64,000 nucleotides of DNA from Pseudomonas uvaldensis (GTDB lineage Bacteria; Pseudomonadota; Gammaproteobacteria; Pseudomonadales; Pseudomonadaceae), in NCBI RefSeq assembly GCF_021271205.1, contig NZ_JAIWKS010000003.1, forward strand, positions 558,001 through 622,000, read 5' to 3'. The notes below the pieces were generated by a model. It searched no databases and was not told where the DNA came from. It was given only the letters and a program-made list of their open reading frames with translations. A program made the position numbers and the translations under genes. This document shows positions 17,757-26,956 of this stretch, piece by piece. Each line of letters opens with the position of its first letter. Position 1 is the stretch's first letter.

Positions 17757-18507
17757 ATTGTGTCTGCTCGCTGCACTCGTCTGTCCGTGGGCGTCTGCCC
17801 AAGTGCTCCAGGTGGAAAGTCATTCGCTGATGCGCCTGCCCAATACCACCAGCACCCTGACGCTGGAGCGGCTGGAGGTGGCTGATTACGGGACATTGCT
17901 GGTGCCCTCGAATGTGACTCAATTGTCGATTGACCAACTGCACCTGGGGCGTGAGGCGCGGATCGCCATCGTGCCGTCGCAGCAGGCGCTGGAGATGAGC
18001 GTGACCCAGGCTGAACTGGCCGATGGCAGCCAGATTACTTCCCGTGGTGCGCCAGGGACCTATACGAAGGCAGCGCTGCCGGGGCGCAACCTCAACCTGC
18101 GCTTCAATGCATTGAACGCACCGCTGTTGTCGGTGGATGCCCGCGGTGGTACCGGCGCGCCGGGTTATGTAGGCCTTGACGGCGCCAACGGACAGGCCCC
18201 GGGGTGCACCTGGGGTTCGGCGGGGCGCGGTGCCGACGGCAGCAATGGCAGCGATGGCCAGCCTGGCGCGGCCGGCGCTCTGGTGCGCCTCGAACTGCCC
18301 CGAGACTACCCGCAGGCGCAGATCAAGGTCGCGGTGGACGGTGGCGCGGGCGGCGCGCCAGGACCGGGCGGAAAACCCGGCGCCGGCGGCAAGGCCAAGG
18401 GCTGCCTGGTCTACACCGCCGACGGTGGCAAAAACGGTCGCCCCGGCGCCGATGGCCAGCCCGGGCCTGCCGGCGCTGCGGGTGCGGTGACCGTGCAACG
18501 CTTCTAG
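17749..18507 (+). CDS. Secreted collagen-like Gly-rich protein
   Basis: This 252-aa protein has a signal peptide (MRKLCLLAALVCPWASA) and an N-terminal beta-rich part of about 120 residues. Two Gly-x-y-rich blocks follow (about 126-180 and 200-248), containing GAPGPGGKPGAGGKAKG and GRPGADGQPGPAGAAGA. Two cysteines (PGCTWG, KGCLVY) flank the blocks and could form a disulfide. The blocks suggest a collagen-like or polyproline-II surface structure, although repeats are short and interrupted. Translation is coupled to DUF1145. Cell-surface or matrix function is an inference. Confidence 0.75.
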   Translation: MRKLCLLAALVCPWASAQVLQVESHSLMRLPNTTSTLTLERLEVADYGTLLVPSNVTQLSIDQLHLGREARIAIVPSQQALEMSVTQAELADGSQITSRGAPGTYTKAALPGRNLNLRFNALNAPLLSVDARGGTGAPGYVGLDGANGQAPGCTWGSAGRGADGSNGSDGQPGAAGALVRLELPRDYPQAQIKVAVDGGAGGAPGPGGKPGAGGKAKGCLVYTADGGKNGRPGADGQPGPAGAAGAVTVQRF

Positions 18508-18511
18508 CCCT

Positions 18512-18600
18512 TGTGGGAGCGGGCTTGCTCGCGAAGAGGGCGTGTCAGGTTATTCAATATTGACTGATCCACCGTCTTCGCGAGCAAGCCCGCTCCCACA
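18512..18600. repeat. Inverted REP pair (REPIN-like)
   Basis: TGTGGGAGCGGGCTTGCTCG-type cores in inward orientation enclose about 41 bp. It lies between the convergent 3' ends of the collagen-like gene and the CopD-like gene, and can form a long hairpin. Confidence 0.88.
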
Positions 18601-18625
18601 GGTGCGGTGCAACGCCTGATGATAC

Positions 18626-19090
18626 TCAGAACATCGGTCGCGCCGCGCCAAGCGCCACCACCAGCAACCCGATCAACAGATTGATACCCACCAAGCGACG
18701 AATCCTGCCCAGCACCGCCGCACCCGCCGGCCAGTCCTGTGCCACCACCGCGTTACGCAACGACGGCAACTGCAAGCCCTGGATGCGGATAAACAACGCC
18801 GTCATCACCACATACAACCCCATCATGACCTGCACGTAACGCGGCGCGGTTTCGAAGCCGGCGAAGCGCACATGGATCAAACCTGTGCCGCTGATCGGTA
18901 AAATCACCACCGCGACCCAGACCCAAACGAAAAAACGTTGAAACACTTCGACCCACAGCCTGAGCCTGGCAGGACCCTCCAGGGCCGTCACCGCGGCGGG
19001 GCGCAGGACCATCCAGGCAAAGAACATCCCGCCGACCCAGGTCAGGGCCGCCAATAAATGCAGGGTGTAGATGAAGGCAAAAAGTGTCAT
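18626..19090 (-). CDS. CopD-family membrane protein
   Basis: This 154-aa protein has four predicted membrane helices. The first carries the CopD pattern HLLAALTWVGGMFF, with the histidine and tryptophan typical of copper-resistance D or YozB-like proteins. It could take part in copper or heme handling in the inner membrane. There is no cop operon nearby, so the role is open. Ribosome site GGAG precedes ATG 19090, and the gene is divergent from dinG. Confidence 0.8.
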   Translation of the reverse strand: MTLFAFIYTLHLLAALTWVGGMFFAWMVLRPAAVTALEGPARLRLWVEVFQRFFVWVWVAVVILPISGTGLIHVRFAGFETAPRYVQVMMGLYVVMTALFIRIQGLQLPSLRNAVVAQDWPAGAAVLGRIRRLVGINLLIGLLVVALGAARPMF

Positions 19091-19190
19091 TGAGTTACTC
19101 CGTTCTGCGCGGGACTGATTAGCGGGGTATGATAGCCGCCGATCCGAACCACTGAAAATTTATCCAGCGTTTTCCAGCGCCCGACCATTC

Positions 19191-21335
19191 ATGATCAGCA
19201 CCGAACTCAAAACCACGATCCAGGGCGCCTATTCGCGTTTTCTCGAAGCCAAGAGCCTCAAGCCGCGTTACGGCCAGCGCCTGATGATTGCCGAAGTGGC
19301 AAAAGTACTGGGTGACATCGACACCGACGATGAAGGCCGGCGCAATGGCGAGCCTGCCGTCGTGGCGGTGGAGGCGGGCACCGGTACCGGCAAGACCGTC
19401 GCCTACAGCCTGGCGGCGATTCCCACCGCCAAGGCTGCCGGCAAGCGCCTGGTGATCGCCACGGCCACGGTCGCCCTGCAGGAGCAGATCGTCTACAAGG
19501 ACCTGCCCGACCTGATGCGCAACAGCGGATTGAGTTTCAGTTTCGCCCTGGCCAAGGGCCGCGGGCGCTACATGTGCCTGTCCAAGCTGGACATGCTGTT
19601 GCAGGAAGGCCAGGCACAGACCGCCACGGCCCAGTTGTTCGAGGAAGAAGGCTTCAAGATCGAGGTCGACGAAGCCAGCCAGAAGCTGTTTACCAGCATG
19701 ATCGAGAAGCTCGCCGGCAATAAGTGGGACGGCGACCGCGACAGCTGGCCCACCACACTGGAAGATGCCGACTGGGCCCGCCTGACCACCGACCACAGCC
19801 AATGCACCAACCGTCATTGCCCGAACTTCGGCCAATGCGCGTTCTACAAGGCTCGTGAAGGCATGGGCAAGGTCGATGTGATCGTCACCAACCACGACAT
19901 GGTCCTGGCCGACCTGGCCCTGGGGGGCGGCGCCGTGTTGCCGGACCCTCGCGACACGGTGTACGTGTTCGACGAGGGCCACCACTTGCCGGACAAGGCC
20001 ATCGGGCATTTCGCCCACTACACCCGGTTGCGTTCCACCGCCGACTGGCTGGAAACCACCGCCAAGAACCTCACCAAGCTGCTGGCCCAGCATCCGTTGC
20101 CGGGTGATCTGGGCAAGTTCATCGAGCAGGTGCCGGAACTGGCGCGGGAGATCAAGACGAACCAGCAGTTCATGTTCACCGCCTGCGAGCAGATCGCCGA
20201 CTTCAAACCCGGCGAGGACGTCGAGGGCCGCGAGCGGCCACGGCATCGTTTCGTCGCAGGGATCATCCCCGAGCACATGCGCGAAATGGGCATCGAGCTC
20301 AAGAAGGGCTTCGCCCGCCTGACCGACCTGTTCACGCGCCTGACCGACCTGCTCAAGGAAGGTATGGACGGCGAGGTGAACATCGGTATCGCCAGCAACC
20401 AGGCCGAGGAGTGGTACCCGTTGTTTGGCAGCCTGCTGTCCCGCTCCCAGGGCAACTGGGAGCTCTGGACGGCGTTCACCACCGAAGATCCGGAAGACAA
20501 TCCGCCGATGGCGCGGTGGCTGACGCTGGCCGAGAGCGGTTCTCTGTTCGATATCGAGGTCAATGCCAGCCCGATCCTGGCGGCGGACATGTTGCGCCGT
20601 AACCTGTGGAACGTGGCCTACGGTGCGCTGGTGACTTCCGCCACGCTGACCGCCCTGGGCACGTTCGATCGCTTTCGCATGCGTGCAGGCCTGCCGAAAA
20701 CGGCTGTGACCGCCGTGGTCCCGAGTCCCTTCCATCATGCCGACGCGGGCGTGTTGCGCGTACCGGATCTCAGGGCCGATCCACGGGATGCCGCCGCCCA
20801 CACCGCTGCCATCATTCGTGACCTCCCGGCACTGGTGGAAGGCTCGCGGGGCACCCTGGTGCTGTTTTCCTCGCGCAAGCAGATGCAAGACGTGTTCGAC
20901 GGTCTCGACCGCGACTGGCGCAAGCAGGTGTTCATCCAGGGCAACCTGTCGAAACAGGAAACCCTGAACAAGCACAAGGCGCGGGTCGATGGCGGGGATT
21001 CCAGCGTGCTGTTCGGCCTGGCGAGTTTTGCCGAGGGTGTGGACCTGCCCGGTGCCTACTGCGAGCACGTGGTCATCGCCAAAATCCCGTTCTCGGTCCC
21101 GGACGACCCGGTGGAAGCCGCGCTGGCCGAGTGGATCGAAGCTCGCGGTGGTAATCCCTTCATGGAGATCTCGGTACCGGATGCCTCGCTGAAACTGGTC
21201 CAGGCCTGTGGCCGTTTGCTACGCACCGAAGAGGACCGCGGCACCATCACCTTGCTCGATCGCCGACTGGTGACCCAGCGCTATGGCAAGGCCATCCTCA
21301 ACGCGTTGCCGCCGTTCCGGCGGGAAATTTCCTGA
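19191..21335 (+). CDS. dinG: ATP-dependent DNA helicase DinG
   Basis: This 714-aa XPD-like superfamily 2 helicase carries Walker A (EAGTGTGKT, 61-69), four cysteines for the 4Fe-4S cluster (C129, C205, C210, C216) and DEGH at 261-264. Motif VI-like QACGRLLRTEED is near the C-terminus. DinG unwinds DNA and R-loops 5'-3' and helps resolve transcription-replication conflicts; in E. coli it is LexA-controlled. I see no clear LexA box in the 100-bp divergent region and no good ribosome site before ATG 19191. Confidence 0.95.
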   Translation: MISTELKTTIQGAYSRFLEAKSLKPRYGQRLMIAEVAKVLGDIDTDDEGRRNGEPAVVAVEAGTGTGKTVAYSLAAIPTAKAAGKRLVIATATVALQEQIVYKDLPDLMRNSGLSFSFALAKGRGRYMCLSKLDMLLQEGQAQTATAQLFEEEGFKIEVDEASQKLFTSMIEKLAGNKWDGDRDSWPTTLEDADWARLTTDHSQCTNRHCPNFGQCAFYKAREGMGKVDVIVTNHDMVLADLALGGGAVLPDPRDTVYVFDEGHHLPDKAIGHFAHYTRLRSTADWLETTAKNLTKLLAQHPLPGDLGKFIEQVPELAREIKTNQQFMFTACEQIADFKPGEDVEGRERPRHRFVAGIIPEHMREMGIELKKGFARLTDLFTRLTDLLKEGMDGEVNIGIASNQAEEWYPLFGSLLSRSQGNWELWTAFTTEDPEDNPPMARWLTLAESGSLFDIEVNASPILAADMLRRNLWNVAYGALVTSATLTALGTFDRFRMRAGLPKTAVTAVVPSPFHHADAGVLRVPDLRADPRDAAAHTAAIIRDLPALVEGSRGTLVLFSSRKQMQDVFDGLDRDWRKQVFIQGNLSKQETLNKHKARVDGGDSSVLFGLASFAEGVDLPGAYCEHVVIAKIPFSVPDDPVEAALAEWIEARGGNPFMEISVPDASLKLVQACGRLLRTEEDRGTITLLDRRLVTQRYGKAILNALPPFRREIS

Positions 21336-21447
21336 TGATCACGGCGAATAAACGTTCATGACCAGCCGTCCCATGAAGGTTTTCAAAAAGCTCAATGGCT
21401 GAAACAATGCGGCCACGCTAAAAGTCTTTGTTTCAAAGGAGTTGCGA

Positions 21448-22593
21448 GTGCAGATTCAAGGTCATTATGAACTTCAGTTCGAGGCCGTTCGTGAAGCGTT
21501 CGCGGCGTTGTTCGATGATCCTCAGGAGCGCGGCGCGGCGTTGTGCATCCAGGTGGGCGGTCGGACGGTGATCGATCTGTGGGCCGGTACGGCCGACAAG
21601 GACGGCCACGAAGCCTGGCACAGCGATACCATCGCGAATCTGTTTTCCTGCACCAAGACCTTTACTGCCGTCACGGCCCTGCAACTGGTGGCCGAGGGCA
21701 AATTGCAACTGGACGCCCCGGTCGCCCGGTATTGGCCCGAGTTTGCCGCCGCTGGCAAACAAGCCATCACCTTGCGTCAATTGCTCTGCCATCAGGCCGG
21801 CCTGCCGGCGCTGCGTGAGTTGCTGGCGCCCGAGGCGCTGTATGACTGGCAGACCATGGTCGATGCGCTGGCGGCCGAAACGCCCTGGTGGACACCCGGC
21901 GAGGGCCATGGCTACGCCGCGATCACCTATGGCTGGCTGATCGGCGAATTGCTGCGACGGGCGGATGGCCGCGGACCTGGCGAGTCCATCGTGGCCCGGG
22001 TTGCCAGGCCGCTGGGCCTGGACTTCCATGTGGGGCTGGCCGATGCGGAGTTTCACCGCGTGGCCCACATCGCCCGGGGCAAAGGCAACGTCGGCGATGC
22101 CGCCGCACAGCGGCTGTTACAAGTGACGATGCGTGAGCCCACGGCGATGACCACGCGAGCCTTCACCAACCCGCCCTCGATCATGACCAGCACCAACAAA
22201 CCGGAGTGGCGGCGTATGCAGCAGCCGGCCGCCAACGGCCATGGCAATGCCCGTAGCCTGGCAGGGTTCTACGCTGGCCTGCTGGACGGCAGCCTGCTGG
22301 AAGGCGAAATGCTCGATGAGCTGACCCGCCAGCACAGTTTCGGCGACGACAAAACGTTATTGACCCAGACCCGTTTCGGCCTGGGTTGCATGCTCGACCA
22401 GCCGGATGTACCGAACGCGACCTACGGCCTGGGGCCACGGGCCTTCGGTCATCCGGGGGCAGGGGGCTCCATCGGCTTTGCCGATCCGGAGCATGACGTG
22501 GCGTTCGGTTTTGTGACCAATACGCTTGGCCCTTATGTGCTGATGGACCCGCGCGCGCAGAACCTGGCGAGGGTGCTCGCCACTTGTCTGTAA
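21448..22593 (+). CDS. Beta-lactamase-fold serine hydrolase (EstB-like)
   Basis: This 381-aa class C beta-lactamase-like esterase has the SxxK motif at residues 67-70 (SCTK), a tyrosine of the YxN-type loop in AAITYGWLIG, and a C-terminal HPGAGGS in place of KTG. There is no signal peptide, so it is cytosolic. I choose GTG 21448, six bases after AAAGGAG, rather than the TTG at 21442 that abuts the ribosome site. These enzymes hydrolyse esters or peptides; the substrate cannot be predicted here. Confidence 0.87.
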   Translation: MQIQGHYELQFEAVREAFAALFDDPQERGAALCIQVGGRTVIDLWAGTADKDGHEAWHSDTIANLFSCTKTFTAVTALQLVAEGKLQLDAPVARYWPEFAAAGKQAITLRQLLCHQAGLPALRELLAPEALYDWQTMVDALAAETPWWTPGEGHGYAAITYGWLIGELLRRADGRGPGESIVARVARPLGLDFHVGLADAEFHRVAHIARGKGNVGDAAAQRLLQVTMREPTAMTTRAFTNPPSIMTSTNKPEWRRMQQPAANGHGNARSLAGFYAGLLDGSLLEGEMLDELTRQHSFGDDKTLLTQTRFGLGCMLDQPDVPNATYGLGPRAFGHPGAGGSIGFADPEHDVAFGFVTNTLGPYVLMDPRAQNLARVLATCL

Positions 22594-22610
22594 AGCTTCT
22601 TCGAGAAAGC

Positions 22611-22637
22611 GGGCACAGGAACCTCGTGTCCTTTTTT
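22611..22637 (+). terminator. Rho-independent terminator after serine hydrolase gene
   Basis: A stem GGGCAC / GTGTCC (one G-U pair) with a 9-nt loop is followed directly by six T. It lies 17 bases after the stop codon. Confidence 0.65.
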
Positions 22638-22709
22638 GTTTCAAAGCGTCTGTTTATGCGCCCCGAGCAGGGGGCTGTATTTTCATTTACATCATTTTGT
22701 GGATATCCA

Positions 22710-23720
22710 ATGTCATCGAATAAAACCCTCGCTCTGGCGCTGTGCTTCGTTGTTACCGGTTGCGCGCAAACTCCACAGAATGATGCCGAGGGCGGTGGTG
22801 GCTGGTGGCCATTTGGCTCGTCCGACAAAGTGGCGACCAAGGAAGCGGCGCCTGCGGCTCCCCTGAAGCCGGAGACCAAGGCTCCTGCCGACGTTGCGAA
22901 AGCTGAAACGCAAGGCGGCGGCAAGTGGTGGTGGCCGTTTGGCGATAAGGAGCAGGAAACCGTCAAGGCGGCACCGATGCCCGACCCGAAAATCACCCAG
23001 GCCTGGCTCGACGACTACGAGCCGAAGCTGCGCACGGCCATCAAGGACAGCAAGCTCGAGCTTGAGCGTCGCGATAACGTGTTGGTGGTCACCGCACCGG
23101 TCGACAGCTCCTTCAACCCGGACCGACCGGCCATGCTGCTGCCGGTGACCCTCGGCCCGTTCACCCGCGTGGCGAAGGTCCTCGAAGCCGACCCGAAAGC
23201 GGCCGTGCTGATTCTCGGTCACGCCGATACTTCGGGAGCGGCACCGGCCAACCTGAAACTCAGCCAGGAACGTGCCCAGTCCGTGGCAGCGATTTTCCGT
23301 CTCAGCGGTTTGCAGCGTGATCGCCTGATGTTGCGGGGCATGGGCTCTGTAGAGCCGCGTGCTGCCAACGACAGTGTGGAGGGCCGTGCCTTGAACCGTC
23401 GTGTGGAGCTGTTGGTTACGCCGCAAAATACCCTGGTCGCACTGCTGGGCAAATACAACATGCCAGCCCCTGCGCCGGTTACGATGGTGGCGGCCCAGGA
23501 TGTGAAGCCTGCGGTCCCGGTTCCTGCGCCTGTCACCAAGAAGACTACGACTGCGGCTTCCAAAAAAGCTCCGGTCAAGAAGACCCCGGCCAAGGCTCCG
23601 GTCAAGGCTCCGGCGAAGAAAGCTCCAGCCAAGAAGGCCACCCCGGCGAAGAAACCCGAACCGGCCAAAGCCGCCACCGATACCAAGAAAGTCGCGGCCG
23701 CCGATACCTCCAAGCAGTGA
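22710..23720 (+). CDS. OmpA-family lipoprotein with Lys/Ala/Pro-rich tail
   Basis: This 336-aa protein has a lipobox VTGC (Cys18), then two WWPFG-containing linkers (GGGGWWPFGSSDK, GGGKWWWPFGDKE) and an OmpA C-terminal domain (ILGHADTSGAAPANLKLSQE, about 170-240). The last 80 residues are almost only K, A, P, T and V, like histone H1 or AlgP repeats. ATG 22710 is chosen because the lipoprotein signal begins there; an upstream frame extension overlaps the preceding gene. It probably binds peptidoglycan from the outer membrane. What the basic tail binds is unknown. Confidence 0.88.
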   Translation: MSSNKTLALALCFVVTGCAQTPQNDAEGGGGWWPFGSSDKVATKEAAPAAPLKPETKAPADVAKAETQGGGKWWWPFGDKEQETVKAAPMPDPKITQAWLDDYEPKLRTAIKDSKLELERRDNVLVVTAPVDSSFNPDRPAMLLPVTLGPFTRVAKVLEADPKAAVLILGHADTSGAAPANLKLSQERAQSVAAIFRLSGLQRDRLMLRGMGSVEPRAANDSVEGRALNRRVELLVTPQNTLVALLGKYNMPAPAPVTMVAAQDVKPAVPVPAPVTKKTTTAASKKAPVKKTPAKAPVKAPAKKAPAKKATPAKKPEPAKAATDTKKVAAADTSKQ

Positions 23721-23744
23721 TGGGCGAACCACAAGGAGTGCGCC

Positions 23745-24392
23745 ATGACCCAAACGCTGGCTGATATGCGCCGCGACTACACCCGTAACGGCCTGACCGA
23801 GGCGCAAGCCCCGGCCGAGCCGTTTGCGCTGTTCCACCAATGGTTCGCTGAGGCGGTGAAAACCGAACAGGCCCCGGTGGAGGCCAACGCCATGACCCTG
23901 GCGACGGTAGATGCCGACGGACGTCCTCACTGCCGCATCCTGCTGCTCAAGGGCCTGGACGCACAGGGCTTCACATTCTTCACCAACTATGACAGTGCCA
24001 AGGGGCAGCACCTGGCCGCGAATCCGTTCGCGGCCATGACCTTTTTCTGGCCAACCCTTGAGCGCCAGGTGCGCATCGAAGGCAAGGTGGTGAAGGTGAC
24101 GGCGCAAGAATCGGACGCCTACTATCAGGTACGTCCTCTAGGCAGCCGTCTCGGCGCCTGGGCTTCACCCCAGAGCCGGGTGATTGCCGGGCGTCATGAG
24201 CTGGAAGACTTGCTCAAGGCCACGGAGCAGCGTTTCAGCGACAGTCAGCCGCATTGTCCCGAGCATTGGGGCGGTTACCGTTTGTTGCCTGAACGCATCG
24301 AGTTCTGGCAAGGCCGCCCGAGTCGCCTGCATGATCGTCTCAACTACCGCCTGGAAGGGGCGGACTGGACTCGCGAGCGTCTGGCCCCGTAG
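23745..24392 (+). CDS. pdxH: Pyridoxamine/pyridoxine 5'-phosphate oxidase
   Basis: This 215-aa FMN enzyme catalyses the last step of pyridoxal 5'-phosphate synthesis and salvage. Family segments are clear: [37 protein letters not shown] and the C-terminal [17 protein letters not shown] that binds the product. The length is typical. AAGGAG precedes ATG 23745. Its 3' end overlaps a small convergent gene by 53 bp. Confidence 0.97.
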   Translation: MTQTLADMRRDYTRNGLTEAQAPAEPFALFHQWFAEAVKTEQAPVEANAMTLATVDADGRPHCRILLLKGLDAQGFTFFTNYDSAKGQHLAANPFAAMTFFWPTLERQVRIEGKVVKVTAQESDAYYQVRPLGSRLGAWASPQSRVIAGRHELEDLLKATEQRFSDSQPHCPEHWGGYRLLPERIEFWQGRPSRLHDRLNYRLEGADWTRERLAP

Positions 24393-24624
24393 GGGCTGGA
24401 TAATCTGCCGCAGCGGCCTGGAGCCATTGCGGCAGGTCCCGGCGCTTGATCCGTAGCGCTCGGGCGCGATCCAATTGTTGCAGCATGTAATCCTTCTTCC
24501 CCTCGTCCCGCCCTGCCAATGACAGCGCCAGGTCACGATCCACCCAGCGTTTGATCCGTACGTACAGCCACCAGTGGAAGTACAAACCGGCGAGGGTGGT
24601 GGCCGCGATGATGAAATAGTCCAT
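24340..24624 (-). CDS. Small membrane-anchored protein, function unknown
   Basis: This 94-aa protein has one N-terminal membrane helix ([20 protein letters not shown]) followed by a basic cytosolic segment ([22 protein letters not shown]) and a Pro-rich tail. ATG 24624 has AAGGA seven bases upstream. An earlier in-frame ATG would add 32 residues without a ribosome site. The final codons are antisense to the pdxH 3' end. No known domain. Confidence 0.65.
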   Translation of the reverse strand: MDYFIIAATTLAGLYFHWWLYVRIKRWVDRDLALSLAGRDEGKKDYMLQQLDRARALRIKRRDLPQWLQAAAADYPAPTGPDARESSPPLPGGS

Positions 24625-24795
24625 GGAAATCCTTGGGCCAACGACGCAGGTTTCGTAAATTGGCGCTACTGTTTTGTGGAATTTCTCGGGTATGCCTGTA
24701 TCCCACCTGAATGAAAACAATTTTATCCCGGCGAAGCCGTGACAGGCGTCAAGCTGCGGAGTTTAATGAATACCTGTCTTTTGGAGTCTGATGCT

Positions 24796-25260
24796 ATGCG
24801 TAAGTCTGTTTTGCTGGTTGCTTCCTTTTCCACGATGGCGATGTTGCTCACTGGTTGTCAGTCGAGCCTGACCGGTGACTCCTATTCCCGTGACGAAGCG
24901 CGTCGCGTGCAGACGATTCGCATGGGGACCATCGAAGCCTTGCGTCCGGTCAAGATCGAAGGCACCAAGACCCCGATCGGCGGTGCCGCCGGTGCGGTGG
25001 TCGGTGGTGTCGGCGGCAGCGCCATTGGTGGCGGTCGCGGCAGTATTGTCGCCGCGGTGATTGGCGCCGTGGCCGGTGGCCTGATCGGCTCCGCCACCGA
25101 AGAAGGCCTGACCCGCACCCAGGGTGTGGAAATCACTGTTCGCGAAGACGACGGCAGCATGCGCGCCTACGTGCAAGAGGTTCAGGAAAACGAAGTGTTC
25201 CGTGTGGGCGAGCGGGTTCGTATCGCCACCGTGAACGGTGTGAGCCGCGTTACGCACTAA
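24796..25260 (+). CDS. SlyB/Pcp-like outer-membrane lipoprotein (glycine zipper)
   Basis: This 154-aa protein has lipobox LTGC (Cys21). A glycine-zipper hairpin (GGAAGAVVGGVGGSAIGGG, then AAVIGAVAGGLIGSATEEG, about 57-103) is followed by a C-terminal beta domain (ITVREDDGSM). This is the SlyB/17-kDa surface antigen layout. In enterobacteria SlyB belongs to the PhoPQ regulon and stabilises outer-membrane proteins. ATG 24796 begins the lipoprotein signal; a strong terminator follows. Confidence 0.87.
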   Translation: MRKSVLLVASFSTMAMLLTGCQSSLTGDSYSRDEARRVQTIRMGTIEALRPVKIEGTKTPIGGAAGAVVGGVGGSAIGGGRGSIVAAVIGAVAGGLIGSATEEGLTRTQGVEITVREDDGSMRAYVQEVQENEVFRVGERVRIATVNGVSRVTH

Positions 25261-25274
25261 GCGCAGCGGGAAGG

Positions 25275-25310
25275 AAAAACCTCGATCAGGTGACTGATCG
25301 GGGTTTTTTT
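25275..25310 (+). terminator. Rho-independent terminator after slyB-like gene
   Basis: A stem AACCTCGATCA / TGATCGGGGTT, with a small mismatch, is followed by seven T, starting 15 bases after the stop codon. Confidence 0.85.
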
Positions 25311-25464
25311 ATGCCCTTCGTTGAATTGGCCGAAGGTCATGGTCTATTCGTGCGGGACGGACGCTGACCCGGTGGCCAGGGGCGTTCGGTGGTCGCTTGC
25401 CGAGCATTGTCGGACTGCTTTGCTGGAACGTCTGATCTTGAGGGGGCGAATCGACCGGGTGAGG

Positions 25465-25495
25465 GATCGCTACGCCGCGAAAAGGCGTAGCGATC
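25465..25495. terminator. Hairpin downstream of nhaA
   Basis: A perfect 12-bp stem (GATCGCTACGCC / GGCGTAGCGATC) with a 7-nt loop lies 17 bases beyond the nhaA stop on its 3' side. There is no T tract on the minus strand, so it may act as a stabiliser rather than an intrinsic terminator. Confidence 0.5.
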
Positions 25496-25511
25496 GGTCT
25501 TCAAGGATGCG

Positions 25512-26696
25512 TCAGGACAAGGCTTTGTGCTTGCGGCTGGCCGCTGCGGTCACCCCGTAACCCAGCACTGCCGCGAGGATCGAGCCGGTGAGGATGCCCA
25601 TCCGATCCATGCCGGCGTACTGGCTTGCGCCGGGCTCGAACGCCAGGGAGCCAACGAACAGGCTCATGGTGAATCCGATGCCGCACAGAATCGCCACCCC
25701 CAGTATCTGACCCCAGTTGGCGCCGGCGGGCAGGCCGGCGATACCGGCTTTCACCGCTAGCCAGGTGAGGCCGAACACACCGACGGTCTTGCCCAGCAAC
25801 AGGCCGATGGCGATGCCCATCGGCACGGGATGGGTGAAACTCTCGACGGTGACACCGCTCAGGGACAGGCCGGCATTGGCAAAGGCGAACAGCGGCAGGA
25901 TGCCGTACGCGACCCAGGGATGCAGGGCATGCTCCAGGGACAACAGCGGCGAGGTCTCGGCGTTTCTCGTGCGCAGTGGAATGCAGAATGCCAGGGTGAC
26001 GCCGGCTAACGTGGCGTGCACACCACTCTTGAGCACGCAAACCCAGAGAATCAGGCCTACGACCATGTAGGGACCAAGCTTGACCACTCCCATTCGGTTC
26101 ATTGCCACCAGCACGGCGATGCACGCCGCTGCCAGCATCAGCGAGAGCGTCGACAAGGCGCCCGAGTAGAAGATCGCGATGATGATAATGGCGCCGAGGT
26201 CGTCGATGATCGCCAGGGTCATCAGGAACAGCTTGAGCGACACCGGTACGCGTTTGCCCAGAAGCGCCAGGACCCCCAGGGCGAAGGCGATGTCGGTGGC
26301 CGTTGGAATCGCCCAGCCCGAAAGGGCCGCAGGATTGTCGCGGTTGAGAAACCAGTAGATCAGAGCAGGCACCACCATGCCGCCGATGGCTGCGGCGCCC
26401 GGGAGGACGATCTGCGATGGTTTTGACAACTGGCCGTCGAGTACCTCGCGCTTGACCTCTAGCCCGATGAGCAGGAAGAACATCGCCATCAGACCATCGT
26501 TGATCCACAGCAGCAGGGGCTTGGCGATCTTCAGCGCGCCGACCTGGGCCACTACGGGGGTGTCCAGCAGGCCGCCGTACAGCCAGGACAGGGGCGAGTT
26601 GTTGATGATCAGGGCCAGTACGGCAGCGGCGATCAGCAGCAGGCCGCTGGCGGCTTCCAACTGAAAAAAACGTGTCAGAGAATTACGTAGAGGCAA
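25512..26696 (-). CDS. nhaA: Na+/H+ antiporter NhaA
   Basis: This 394-aa, 12-helix antiporter exports Na+ or Li+ in exchange for protons. The signature [15 protein letters not shown] and the paired aspartates in [14 protein letters not shown] (the ion-binding Asp pair) are present. I select TTG 26696, seven bases after GGAG, which gives the family N-terminus ([17 protein letters not shown]). A TTG at 26717 lacks a ribosome site. It is divergent from the cysteine-synthase-like gene. Confidence 0.93.
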   Translation of the reverse strand: MPLRNSLTRFFQLEAASGLLLIAAAVLALIINNSPLSWLYGGLLDTPVVAQVGALKIAKPLLLWINDGLMAMFFLLIGLEVKREVLDGQLSKPSQIVLPGAAAIGGMVVPALIYWFLNRDNPAALSGWAIPTATDIAFALGVLALLGKRVPVSLKLFLMTLAIIDDLGAIIIIAIFYSGALSTLSLMLAAACIAVLVAMNRMGVVKLGPYMVVGLILWVCVLKSGVHATLAGVTLAFCIPLRTRNAETSPLLSLEHALHPWVAYGILPLFAFANAGLSLSGVTVESFTHPVPMGIAIGLLLGKTVGVFGLTWLAVKAGIAGLPAGANWGQILGVAILCGIGFTMSLFVGSLAFEPGASQYAGMDRMGILTGSILAAVLGYGVTAAASRKHKALS

Positions 26697-26956
26697 GATC
26701 GCTCTCCATGTCGTCAATCAAAAAGTGGTCACACCCTAACCCGTACCGTTAGTTGTTAAAACAAAAGTTATATTCTTTTTTGTTATATGACGTTACGGCG
26801 CCTGAGGTTCGCTCGGGCAGTTGCCGGGCATATTGGACCTTAGCTGTACCTGTGCGCGATGTAGTTTTTTTCCTAAGCTTGGGACTGGCTTTTCCGAATA
26901 TGCGTTGTGCCTGGCCGTCAGGCTTCCCCGCGTCGAACCGATCTGCGAGAAAACAC

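Noticed and set aside
19119..21068. A 649-codon open frame antisense to dinG
   Set aside because: It covers a gene with clear helicase motifs; long antisense frames are common in high-GC genomes.
25321..25560. A 79-codon plus-strand frame overlapping the nhaA 3' end
   Set aside because: It has no ribosome site, is Arg-rich and mostly overlaps a hairpin and nhaA antisense.
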